A DNA stretch of 25,887 bases from Candidatus Neomicrothrix sp. UBA2983 (GTDB lineage Bacteria; Actinomycetota; Acidimicrobiia; Acidimicrobiales; MedAcidi-G1): contig DEAL01000013.1 of assembly GCA_002346745.1 (NCBI GenBank), positions 1 through 25,887 on the forward strand, given 5' to 3'. Shown here piece by piece: positions 13,651 to 22,510 of this stretch (positions are counted from its first letter, which is position 1; each line of letters begins with the position of its first letter). Under the pieces are notes generated by a model. That model ran no database searches. It was not told the origin of the DNA and saw only the letters and a program-made list of their open reading frames with translations. Position numbers and translations under genes: made by a program.

Positions 13651-15290
13651 TCCCCGTCGGCGGCGTCGACCTGCAGGAGCTGCGGATTGCGCCCCTCGGC
13701 GCGCCGCAGGGCCGCCTCGACGAACGCCCGGAACAGCGGCGCCGGACGGTTCGGCCGACTCTTGAACTCGGGGTGTGCCTGGGTGGCGACCCAGAAGGGG
13801 TGATCGTCGAGCTCGATGAACTCGACGAGGCGCCCGTCGGGCGACTCGCCGGAGCATCGGAAGCCGGTTCCCTCGAAGCGCTGCCGGTACCGCGGGTTGA
13901 ACTCGTAGCGGTGGCGGTGACGCTCCGACACCACGTCCTCGCCGTAGATCTCGCGCACCCTCGAGCCCGGCTGCAGCTGCGCCACGTACGCCCCGAGCCG
14001 CATGGTGCCGCCCTTGTCGTCGACGTCGCGCTGCGACTCCATCAGGTCGATCACGGGATGCGGGCTGGTCGGGTCGAACTCCGAGGAATGCGCCCGCTCG
14101 AGGCCCAGGACGTTGCGGCCGAAGTCGATCGTCATGCACTGGAGGCCCAGGCACAGGCCCAGGCAGGGGATCTCGTTCTCGCGGGCATAACCGGCGGCGG
14201 CGATCTTGCCCTCGATGCCGCGTGGGCCGAAGCCACCGGGGATCACGATGCCGTCGAGGTCGCGGAGGCGGTCGGCCACGAGGAGGCCCTCGACGTCCTC
14301 CGCCTGGATCCATTCGATCTCGACGTCGACACCGTGGTGGATGCCGGCGTGGTTGAGGGACTCGACGACCGACAGGTAGGCATCGACGAGGCTCACGTAC
14401 TTGCCGATGAGGCCGATCCGCACCGGAACGGTCGCCGCCGCCACCTTGGCGTTGAGTGCCTCCCACTCTCCGAGGTCGGGATCGCCGGCGTCGAGGGCGA
14501 GGATCTCGCAGACCACGTCGTCGAGCCCCTCGTCGTGGAGGACCAGCGGGATCTCGTAGAGGCTCCCGGCGTCGGGGGCGCTCACGACCGCCTCGAGCGG
14601 CACGTTCGAGAGGTTGGAGATCTTCCGGCAGAGGTCCTCACCGACGGGCTCGTCGCTGCGGCACACGATGGCGTCGGGCTGGATGCCGCGCCCCCGCAGT
14701 TCGATGACCGAGTGCTGGGTGGGCTTGGTCTTGTGTTCACCCGACGGGGCGATGTACGGCACGAGGGTGACGTGGACGTAGCAGACGCTGTCGCGGCCCC
14801 GGTCGAGGCGGAACTGTCGGATGGCCTCGAGGAACGGGAGGATCTCGATGTCCCCGACGGTGCCGCCCACCTCGGTGATGAGGACGTCCACGTCGTCGCC
14901 GGCGAGGAGCTGGATGCGTCGCTTGATCTCATCGGTGATGTGCGGGATCACCTGAACGGTCTTGCCGAGGTAGTCGCCGTGGCGCTCCGACGCGATGACA
15001 TGCGAATAGATGGAACCCGTCGTGGCGTTGGAGTCCCGGGTGAGGTTCTCGTCGATGAACCGCTCATAGTGGCCGAGGTCGAGGTCGGTCTCGCCGCCGT
15101 CGTCGGTGACGAACACCTCGCCGTGCTCGAACGGATTCATCGTGCCCGGATCCACGTTGAGATACGGGTCCAGCTTCTGGATGACGACCCGGAGGCCACG
15201 CTGCTTGAGGAGGCGGCCGAGGGAGGCGGCGGTGAGGCCCTTGCCGAGCGAACTTGCCACGCCGCCCGTGACGAAGATGTGCTTGGTCAC
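13647..15290 (-). CDS. pyrG: CTP synthase
   Basis: PyrG aminates UTP to CTP using glutamine and ATP. The 547-residue protein has the synthetase domain with GGVASSLGKG at 9-18, KLDPYLNVDPGTMNPFEHGEV (part of residues 39-58) and EVGGTVGDIE at 140-149, then a class I glutamine amidotransferase domain from about 290. PGGFGPRG lies at 351-358, the nucleophile Cys380 in GLCLG, and the partner His506 and Glu508 in AHPEFK. The GTG at 15290 sits 8 bases after a TAGGTT box, matching the leaderless pattern, and the protein begins with the invariant TKHIFVTGG. Two coupled genes follow. Confidence 0.97.
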   Translation of the reverse strand: MTKHIFVTGGVASSLGKGLTAASLGRLLKQRGLRVVIQKLDPYLNVDPGTMNPFEHGEVFVTDDGGETDLDLGHYERFIDENLTRDSNATTGSIYSHVIASERHGDYLGKTVQVIPHITDEIKRRIQLLAGDDVDVLITEVGGTVGDIEILPFLEAIRQFRLDRGRDSVCYVHVTLVPYIAPSGEHKTKPTQHSVIELRGRGIQPDAIVCRSDEPVGEDLCRKISNLSNVPLEAVVSAPDAGSLYEIPLVLHDEGLDDVVCEILALDAGDPDLGEWEALNAKVAAATVPVRIGLIGKYVSLVDAYLSVVESLNHAGIHHGVDVEIEWIQAEDVEGLLVADRLRDLDGIVIPGGFGPRGIEGKIAAAGYARENEIPCLGLCLGLQCMTIDFGRNVLGLERAHSSEFDPTSPHPVIDLMESQRDVDDKGGTMRLGAYVAQLQPGSRVREIYGEDVVSERHRHRYEFNPRYRQRFEGTGFRCSGESPDGRLVEFIELDDHPFWVATQAHPEFKSRPNRPAPLFRAFVEAALRRAEGRNPQLLQVDAADGE

Positions 15291-15298
15291 GGGATGCC

Positions 15299-15304
15299 AA
15301 CCTA
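15299..15304 (-). promoter_or_regulatory. candidate -10 box for pyrG, leaderless
   Basis: TAGGTT on the minus strand ends 8 bases before the pyrG GTG at 15290. The 58-base gap after recN also holds a small inverted repeat (GCACC..GGTGC at about 15331-15342) just after the recN stop, which could end the upstream transcript. Both elements are short. Confidence 0.48.
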
Positions 15305-15348
15305 TCGCCCGCACGCCCGGAGCGCGCGGAGCACCTCGGTGCCCGCTG

Positions 15349-16962
15349 TCACGAGGCGGTGGAGGGCAGGCCGCCCAGCAGTTCGGCGGCGTGGTCGCGT
15401 GCCGTGGCGCTGTCGGGCGAACCCGAGAGCATCCGGGAGACCTCGACGATCCGCTCCTCGTGTCCGAGCCGCCGGATGGTCGCCCGGGCCGAGACCCCGT
15501 CGTCGACCTTCTCGACGGCCAGCTGCTGGTCGGCGCAGGCGGCCACCTGCGCCAGGTGCGTGACGACCAGCACCTGTCGGTCGCCGGCAAGGCCGGCCAG
15601 CGCTGCCGCCACGGCGTGGGCGGCCGTGCCGCCGACACCGGCGTCGACCTCATCGAAGACCAGGGTCGGGGGCGACTCGGAGACGACCCGGCGCACCGCC
15701 AACATGGCCCGGGCCAACTCACCGCCGGAGGCCACCTTGGCCAGCGGCGCCAGCGTCGCACCGGAGTTGGTGGCCAGCAGGAGGGCGACGTCCTGGCCTG
15801 ATTCGCCCCGGACCTCGACCTCGACGCTGGCCGCCGGCATCGCCAGTTCGCGGAGGTGGGCCTCGATGCGCGACGCCAGCTCGGGCGCCGCACGTCGCCG
15901 CGCCGCCAGCACCGTGGCGGCGGCTTCCCGCCGGGCGGCCTCAACGGCGACCCGTCGGGCGTCGAGCGTGGCGGCACGGGCATCGTGGTCGAGCAGGGCG
16001 GAGAGGCGTCCGGCAGCCTCGCGGTGGTACGCCAGCACGTCCTCGAGCCCGTTGCCGTACTTGCGGCGCAGCTCGGCGAGGAGCCGGCGCCGCTCCATCA
16101 CCGCCTCGAGGCGGGCCGGATCCTCCTCGACCGACTCGGCGACGTTCCGCAGCCGGGCCGCCACGTCGACGACCTCGGCGGCCAGCCCCTCCAGCCGGTC
16201 GGCCTCGCCGGCAAAGGGCGTGCGTCCAGCGAGGAGGCCCAGCGCCGAGGCGAGCGACTCGGAGGCCGGTCCGTCGCCGTCGAGGAGGACCAGGGCCCCC
16301 TCAGCGGCCTCCCGGTGGGCGGAGGCGTCGGCCAGGAGGGCCTCCTCGGCGGCCAGGAGGTCGTCCTCGGCGGGGTCCTCGAGACCGGCCTCGTCCAACT
16401 CGGCGACCTGGAAGCGCAGCAGGTCGATCTCGCGTGCCCGGGCCCGCTCGTCGCCGCCCATGGCCGCCAACTCGACGTCCACGGCGGCCAACTCGTCCTC
16501 GGCCGCAGACAGGGCAGCGAGGTCGACACCGCCGAACCGGTCCAGTGCCGCCCGCTGCACGGGGGCGGCGAGGAGGCTCTGGTGGGCGTGCTGGCCATGC
16601 AGGTCGACCAGTCCGACGCCCCGCTCGGCCAGTGCGGTGGCCGTGGCGAGGTCGCCGTCCAGATAGGCCCGGCTGCGCCCCTCCCGGGGAACGACCCGCC
16701 GGAAGACGACCTCCTGCTCGCCCGACCGGCCAGATCCGCCGTCGCCCGCGGGCACGACGAACCGGCCGGCGACCACGGCCTCGTCGGCCCCTGGCCGCAC
16801 CATGCCCGGGTCGGCCCGTCCACCCATGAGGAGGTCGAGGGCGGTGACGACCATCGTCTTGCCGGCGCCGGTCTCGCCGGTGACCGCCGTCAGTCCCGGC
16901 TCGAGGACGAGCGACAGTTCCTCGACGACGCCGAGATCGGTGACCTGGAGTTCAAGCAGCAC
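15349..16962 (-). CDS. recN: DNA repair protein RecN
   Basis: RecN is an SMC-like ATPase in recombinational repair of double-strand breaks. The 537-residue protein has Walker A GETGAGKT at 29-36, DLHGQHAHQSLL at 120-131, coiled-coil arms (about 145-240 and 260-360), RRKYGNGLEDVL near 299-310, the ABC signature ASGGELARAM at 411-420, Walker B LVFDEVDAGVGG at 434-445 and VVTHLAQVA near 466-474. The GTG at 16962 is preferred to an ATG seven codons earlier, because AGGAGG ends six bases before the GTG and family proteins begin with LLEL. It follows nadK after an 81-base gap, in the mycobacterial order. No LexA box was recognised upstream. Confidence 0.95.
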   Translation of the reverse strand: MLLELQVTDLGVVEELSLVLEPGLTAVTGETGAGKTMVVTALDLLMGGRADPGMVRPGADEAVVAGRFVVPAGDGGSGRSGEQEVVFRRVVPREGRSRAYLDGDLATATALAERGVGLVDLHGQHAHQSLLAAPVQRAALDRFGGVDLAALSAAEDELAAVDVELAAMGGDERARAREIDLLRFQVAELDEAGLEDPAEDDLLAAEEALLADASAHREAAEGALVLLDGDGPASESLASALGLLAGRTPFAGEADRLEGLAAEVVDVAARLRNVAESVEEDPARLEAVMERRRLLAELRRKYGNGLEDVLAYHREAAGRLSALLDHDARAATLDARRVAVEAARREAAATVLAARRRAAPELASRIEAHLRELAMPAASVEVEVRGESGQDVALLLATNSGATLAPLAKVASGGELARAMLAVRRVVSESPPTLVFDEVDAGVGGTAAHAVAAALAGLAGDRQVLVVTHLAQVAACADQQLAVEKVDDGVSARATIRRLGHEERIVEVSRMLSGSPDSATARDHAAELLGGLPSTAS

Positions 16963-16968
16963 GCGGAT

Positions 16969-16974
16969 CCTCCT
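16969..16974 (-). promoter_or_regulatory. Shine-Dalgarno sequence deciding the recN start
   Basis: AGGAGG on the minus strand is followed by six bases and then GTG at 16962. A longer reading frame beginning with ATG at 16983 would run through this site, so the GTG is the better start. Confidence 0.7.
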
Positions 16975-17043
16975 CGGCCGCATCCTGCCATGGGGGTGTG
17001 ACGGCTCCGGCGATGCCCGGACGACCCGTCGGCGGACCGCCGG

Positions 17044-17853
17044 TCAGCGGTCCTCGAGGCCGAACTTGGCCTTCAGCACCCGCTCGAACTGCCGCTCCCC
17101 GAAGGCCACCAGGCGGGCGGCCCGGTCGCTGGAGGTGCACACCACCCGGTCCCCCTCCCCCAGCGGCGCCACCTCCCGCCCATCGACGGTGCACGTCGCC
17201 GGGCGGTCACCGAGCACCTCGAGGGCGATCTCGGTCTGGGGGCCGAGTACCAACGTCCGGTCGAAGAGCATGTGCGCCGACACCGGAGTGAGCTGGAGCG
17301 ACCGGTGGAGGGCGTCCACGATGGGGCCGCGTGCCGAGAAGGCGTAGGCGGTCGACCCGGTCGGGGTGGCCACGATGAGGCCGTCGGCGGCGTACGACGT
17401 GAAGAAGGAGCCGTCGAACCAGACGCCCAGGCGGATGGTGTGGCCGGTGCGCTCGACAACCAGCTCGTTGAGGCCGTGGTCTCCGCCGGCGTGGTCGCCG
17501 TCGGCCCGGTGGACGTCGACCCGGAGCATCATGCGCTCCTCGATGGCATGCTCGCCGCGCAGTACCCGTCCGATCGAGGCCTCGACGTCGTCGGGCTCGC
17601 AGGCCGTGAGGTAGCCGAGCTGGCCGAAGTTGACCCCGAGGACGGGGACGGCCCGGCCGTCGAGGAGGTGGACCGCCCGCAGGATCGAGCCGTCGCCGCC
17701 GAGGCTCACCACCAGGTCGAGGCCGTCGGCGTCGCCCGCGCCGCCAAGCCGCCGCACCTCATGGCCCTCGGCCGAGAGCCGTCGGGCCAGTTCGTCGGCC
17801 TGTGCCACGGCGGCCTCGCGTCCCTCGTGGACGACCAGTCCGAGCGTCGCCAT
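17044..17853 (-). CDS. nadK: NAD kinase
   Basis: NadK phosphorylates NAD to NADP. The 269-residue protein shows SLGGDGSILRA at 50-60 with the conserved GGDG, LGVNFGQLGYLT at 72-83, LNELVVER at 128-135, and the glycine/threonine motif ATPTGSTAYAFSARGPI at 162-178. Length is normal. The ATG at 17853 overlaps the tlyA stop by one base (TGATG), so translation is probably coupled. The order tlyA-nadK-recN is the same as in mycobacteria. Confidence 0.96.
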   Translation of the reverse strand: MATLGLVVHEGREAAVAQADELARRLSAEGHEVRRLGGAGDADGLDLVVSLGGDGSILRAVHLLDGRAVPVLGVNFGQLGYLTACEPDDVEASIGRVLRGEHAIEERMMLRVDVHRADGDHAGGDHGLNELVVERTGHTIRLGVWFDGSFFTSYAADGLIVATPTGSTAYAFSARGPIVDALHRSLQLTPVSAHMLFDRTLVLGPQTEIALEVLGDRPATCTVDGREVAPLGEGDRVVCTSSDRAARLVAFGERQFERVLKAKFGLEDR

Positions 17854-18650
17854 CAGCGGGCCTCCACGGCCGAGGCGACCAGCCGGGCGACGTCCAGGCC
17901 CGGGCCGTCGCCGGCCCGCACGACGTGGACGAGGAACTCGACGTTCCCCTCGGCTCCGGTGATCGGCGACGGCATGCCATCCATGATGGCCGCTCCGGCG
18001 TCGGATGCCCAACGGACCACGTCCAGGAGCACCCGCCGCCAGACCTCCGGGTCGCGGATGACGCCGTGGCCCCGATCGGCCTCCTCGCGCCCGGCCTCGA
18101 ACTGCGGCTTCACGAGCAGTACCAGCGGGGAGCCCTCGCCGACGAGCGCCACGAGGTCCGGAAGCACCGTACGCAGCGAGATGAACGAGAGGTCGGCGAC
18201 GAGCAGGTCGAACGGGGCGCCGACCGCATCGGGATCCACGGCCCGGATGTCGGTCCGCTCGGCGACGGTCACCCGCTCGTCGGAGCGGAGGCGCTGGTGC
18301 AACTGGCCCCGGCCGACGTCGACGGCGAGCACCGAGGCCGCTCCCCGCTGGAGCACGCAGTCGGTGAAGCCGCCGGTGCTGGACCCGGCATCGACCACCC
18401 GCATGTCCCGGACGTCGATCCCGAAGGCATCGAGGCCGGCGTCGAGCTTCTCGCCGCCCCGACCAACGAACCGCTGCGGCGGGCCCGCCACCACCACCGC
18501 CTGCTCTGGGGAGACCTGCCGGGATGCCTTGTCGGCCGGCGCCCCGTCGACGGTGACCCGGCCCTCCCCGATCAGGTCCTGCGCCCGGGTCCGGCTGTCG
18601 GCCTGCCCCCGACGGACCATCTCCTGGTCGAGGCGCCGGCGTGCACTCAT
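17853..18650 (-). CDS. tlyA: TlyA-family 2'-O-methyltransferase
   Basis: TlyA proteins methylate ribose 2'-OH groups of 16S and 23S rRNA (C1409 and C1920 in mycobacteria), which affects capreomycin sensitivity. The 265-residue protein has an N-terminal S4 domain (about 5-60), then FVGRGGEKLDAGL at 61-73, the SAM motif DAGSSTGGFTD at 87-97, VADLSFISLR at 151-160, LVKPQFEAGREEA near 179-191 and a terminal Glu in GNVEFLVH. Lys68, Asp153, Lys181 and Glu238 fit the K-D-K-E tetrad. The older name hemolysin is not supported. The gene is seven bases after the HAD stop and overlaps nadK by one base. Confidence 0.94.
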   Translation of the reverse strand: MSARRRLDQEMVRRGQADSRTRAQDLIGEGRVTVDGAPADKASRQVSPEQAVVVAGPPQRFVGRGGEKLDAGLDAFGIDVRDMRVVDAGSSTGGFTDCVLQRGAASVLAVDVGRGQLHQRLRSDERVTVAERTDIRAVDPDAVGAPFDLLVADLSFISLRTVLPDLVALVGEGSPLVLLVKPQFEAGREEADRGHGVIRDPEVWRRVLLDVVRWASDAGAAIMDGMPSPITGAEGNVEFLVHVVRAGDGPGLDVARLVASAVEAR

Positions 18651-18657
18651 CGGCCAG

Positions 18658-19401
18658 TCACCCCAGCAGCCGGTCCACCAGTGCCGGCAGGTCGGCCGCC
18701 ACCTCGTCCGGTGCCGGGTCGGTCGGAAGATCGCCCTCCGCCGTCACCCCGCTCAGCACGAGGCCGAAGTCCCAACCGAGGTTCCGCGCCAGCAGCCCGT
18801 CCGTGTCGGGCCGGTCGCCGACCACGATCCCGTGGCCCCCCGCCCGCTCCCTCACCACGTCGCAGATCGGCTCGTGTGGCTTGCCGGCCACGACGGGCTC
18901 GACGCCGGTGGCCACCACCAGCGCGGCGACGATCGACCCGGCCCCGGGCCTGATCCCGTCGTGGGCGGGGTACGTGACGTCCTCGTTGGAGGCCAACAGG
19001 CGGGCGCCGCCGAGGATTGCCTGCAGGCCGGCGGTCAGGCGCCAGTAGTCGAAGTCCTCGTGGAAGCCCACGGCGACGGTGTCGGCCGGGCCCTCCCGGA
19101 CGACGGTGGCCCCGACGGCCTCGAGTTCCTCGACGAGGCCCGGTCCGCACATGCCGAGCACGACCTCACCGGGCTGGACTAGCGACGCCGCCGCCATGCC
19201 CGACGTGACCACGCCGCCGCAGGCGTCAATGCCGTGGTGCGCCAACTTGGCCTCGACGTCGACCACGCGGCGCCCCGAGTTGTTGGTCACGAACAGGACG
19301 GTCTCGCCGGCATCCTGGAGCCGGGCGACCGCCTCGGCCACGCCGGGAATCGAGTCGGTGCCCAGCCACACCACGCCGTCGAGGTCGAGTGCCCACGCCA
19401 T
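18658..19401 (-). CDS. HAD-IIA phosphatase (NagD-like)
   Basis: The 247-residue protein carries HAD motifs: motif I DLDGVVW with Asp6 and Asp8, motif II FVTNNSGR at 37-44, motif III Lys174 in AGKPHEP, and motif IV GDRPDTDG at 195-202. The cap between motifs II and III is of the IIA type. It sits directly before tlyA as does Rv1692 of M. tuberculosis, which was described as a glycerol-3-phosphate phosphatase; the synteny makes a sugar- or glycerol-phosphate substrate plausible, but the substrate is not readable. It heads the run HAD-tlyA-nadK-recN and is preceded by 54 bases after korB. Confidence 0.9.
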   Translation of the reverse strand: MAWALDLDGVVWLGTDSIPGVAEAVARLQDAGETVLFVTNNSGRRVVDVEAKLAHHGIDACGGVVTSGMAAASLVQPGEVVLGMCGPGLVEELEAVGATVVREGPADTVAVGFHEDFDYWRLTAGLQAILGGARLLASNEDVTYPAHDGIRPGAGSIVAALVVATGVEPVVAGKPHEPICDVVRERAGGHGIVVGDRPDTDGLLARNLGWDFGLVLSGVTAEGDLPTDPAPDEVAADLPALVDRLLG

Positions 19402-19408
19402 GGCGGAC

Positions 19409-19414
19409 AGTCTG
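19409..19414 (-). promoter_or_regulatory. weak candidate -10 box for HAD-tlyA-nadK-recN
   Basis: CAGACT on the minus strand ends 7 bases before the ATG at 19401. It keeps the second A and final T of TANNNT but starts with C. The spacing matches the other leaderless starts, which is the main reason for listing it. Confidence 0.3.
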
Positions 19415-19455
19415 CCCGGACGAGGCCCCGGCGCAGGCGTGGAAAGGCGACGGAG

Positions 19456-20492
<1,037 letters not shown>

Positions 20493-20496
<4 letters not shown>

Positions 20497-22364
20497 CGGT
20501 CCTCGCCTCCCAGTTCACCGAGGATGATCTGCTGGAGCTCGCCGGCGGTGAAGGGCTGTCCCGACACCTTGCTGACGGGCCGGGCATCAACGAGGTACTC
20601 GTCGCGCAGCAGGCGGACCAGCTGCCCGAGGTTCATCTCGGGCACCAGGACCTTCTCGAAGCCGCGAAGCACCTCGCCCATGTTGGCCGGCAGCGGGTTG
20701 AGGTGCGTGAGGTGCACGTGGGCGACGCTGTGGCCCATCCCGCAAACCCGGCGCACGGCACCGGCGATTGCGCCCCAGGTCGACCCCCAGCCGACGACGA
20801 CCAGGTCGCCGTCGGGGTCGCCGGTCACCTCGACGTCGGGCACCGGGATGCGGGCGATGCGCTCGGCGCGGATCCCGACCATGTGGGCGTGGTTGTCCGA
20901 GTCGTAGCTGACACTGCCCGAACCGTCCTCCTTCTCGAGGCCGCCGATGCGGTGCATCAGGTCGGGCGTCCCCGGGATGGCCCACGGACGAGCGAGCTTC
21001 TCGTCGCGCAGGTAGGGCCAGAAGACCTCGTTGCCGTCCTCGTCGACCTGGTTGAAGCCGCTGGCGAACTCGACGGGGATCGGCTCGAGGTCGTCGACGT
21101 CGGGCAGCAGCCACGGCTCGGAACTGTTGGCCAGGTAGCCGTCGGTGAGGAGCATCACGGGCGTCCGGTGCTCGATGGCGATGCGGGAGGCCTCGATGGC
21201 CTGGTCGAAGCAGTCGGCGGGCGTGCGGGCGGCGAGCACCGGCAGGGGCGACTCGCCGTGGCGCCCGTACAACGCCATTAGGAGGTCGGCGGCCTCGGTC
21301 TTGGTCGGCAGGCCCGTCGAGGGGCCGCCCCGCTGGACGTTGACGATCACCAGAGGCAATTCGAGGCTGACCGCCAGGCCGATGGTCTCGGCCTTGAGCG
21401 CCACACCCGGACCACTCGTGGTGGTCACGCCGAGGTGCCCGCCGTAGGCGGCGCCGAGCGCCGAGCCGACGGCCGCGATCTCGTCCTCGGCCTGGAAGGT
21501 GGCGATGTCGAACTCCTTGCGCTTCGAGAGTTCGTGGAGGATGTCCGAGGCCGGGGTGATCGGGTAGGAGCCGAGGAACACGCGCAGCCCGGAGAGGTGG
21601 CCGGCGGCAACGAGGCCCCACGCCAGCGCCGTGTTGCCACTGATGTTGGTGTAGGTGCCCGACGGCAGTTCGGCCGGCTGGACGATGACCCGGTGGTCGG
21701 CCAGCTCGGCGGTCTCGCCGTAGGCGTGCCCGGCCGAGAAGGCGGCCTTGTTGGCGGCGATCACGAGGTCGCGGCCGGCGAACTTGGCCTCGATCCACTC
21801 GATCGTCGGCTCGAGCGGCCGGCTGTACATCCAGCTCAGGAGCCCCAGGGCGAAGAAGTTCTTGGACCGCTCGGCGTCACGCGGCTTGACGCCCAGGTCC
21901 TTGCAGGCCTCCTTGGTGAGGGAGGTCATCGGGACCTGCACGACCCGGTAGGCAGCCAGGTCGTCCCCCTCGAGAGGGTTGTGCGCATATCCGGCCTTGG
22001 CCAGGTTGCGCTCCTCGAAGGTGTCGGCGTTGGCGATGATCGTGCCGCCGTCCAGCACCGAGTCGAGCTGCGACTTGAGGGCCGCCGGGTTCATCGCCAC
22101 CAGCACATGGGGGGCGTCGCCCGGGGTGAGGATGTCGTGGTCCGAGATATGAACCTGGAAGGACGAGACGCCCGCCAGGGTCCCGGCCGGGGCCCGGATC
22201 TCGGCCGGGTACTCCGGAAGCGTGGCCAGGTCGTTCCCGAAGAGGGCGCTGGCTGTCGTGAAGCGGTCCCCCGTCAACTGCATGCCATCGCCGGAGTCGC
22301 CGGCGAAGCGGATGATCACCCGGTCGACCTCGGTCACCAGCGGCTCCAACGAGGTCTCCGTCAC
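20493..22364 (-). CDS. korA: 2-oxoacid:ferredoxin oxidoreductase alpha subunit (gamma-alpha fusion)
   Basis: The 623-residue protein fuses a gamma domain (about 14-210, with RFAGDSGDGMQLTGDRF) to the pyrimidine-binding alpha domain. The alpha part shows GSYPITPASDIL at 265-276, QAEDEIAAVGSALGAAYGG at 291-309, TTSGPG near 315-320 and QRGGPSTGLPTKTE at 344-357. A C-terminal part continues to residue 623. The GTG at 22364 is chosen because GGAGGTGGAG lies 5 bases upstream and the following residues lead straight into the gamma domain. It is coupled to korB by a four-base overlap and follows the crotonase gene after 146 bases. The same two-gene form is found in mycobacteria. Confidence 0.95.
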
Positions 22365-22369
22365 GTGTG

Positions 22370-22379
22370 CTCCACCTCC
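22370..22379 (-). promoter_or_regulatory. Shine-Dalgarno region of korA
   Basis: GGAGGTGGAG on the minus strand lies five bases before the GTG at 22364. It is one of the strongest ribosome-binding sites in the window and decides the start within a longer open frame. It also suggests that korA, unlike several neighbours, has a real 5' leader. Confidence 0.65.
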
Positions 22380-22417
22380 GAACCGGCGTCGTTGCCGGCC
22401 TGTACACCTGAACGCTG

Positions 22418-22423
22418 ACACTA
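22418..22423 (-). promoter_or_regulatory. candidate -10 box for korAB
   Basis: TAGTGT on the minus strand lies about 54 bases before the korA GTG, in the 146-base gap after the crotonase gene. TTGGTG lies 15 bases upstream and could act as a short-spaced -35 element. Transcription from here would give a leader of roughly 45 bases with a strong Shine-Dalgarno site. Confidence 0.35.
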
Positions 22424-22474
22424 CTCCCCTGCCGCCGCCACCAAGGGGACGACGCCACGCGATCGTTGTGGAAT

Positions 22475-22489
22475 CGGTCACGCCGACCG
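22475..22489 (-). terminator. weak hairpin after the crotonase gene
   Basis: On the minus strand CGGTC-GGCGT-GACCG forms a perfect 5-bp stem with a 5-base loop, 21 bases after the crotonase stop and followed by ATTCC. There is no U-run. It could help to separate fba-crotonase from korAB, but a stem of this length is expected by chance in GC-rich DNA. Confidence 0.28.
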
Positions 22490-22510
22490 GGGTGGCCCGC
22501 CGGCAGCCGA

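Noticed and set aside
13773..15563. Plus-strand frame of 596 codons opposite pyrG and the end of recN
   Set aside because: It mirrors the codon pattern of pyrG in antisense and contains no motif; pyrG is certain.
17853..18650. TlyA as a hemolysin
   Set aside because: S4 and SAM-methyltransferase motifs with the K-D-K-E tetrad support rRNA ribose methylation; the hemolysin label is historical.
17272..19182. Plus-strand frame of 636 codons opposite nadK, tlyA and the HAD gene
   Set aside because: It is antisense to three coupled genes with intact catalytic motifs and itself shows no domain.
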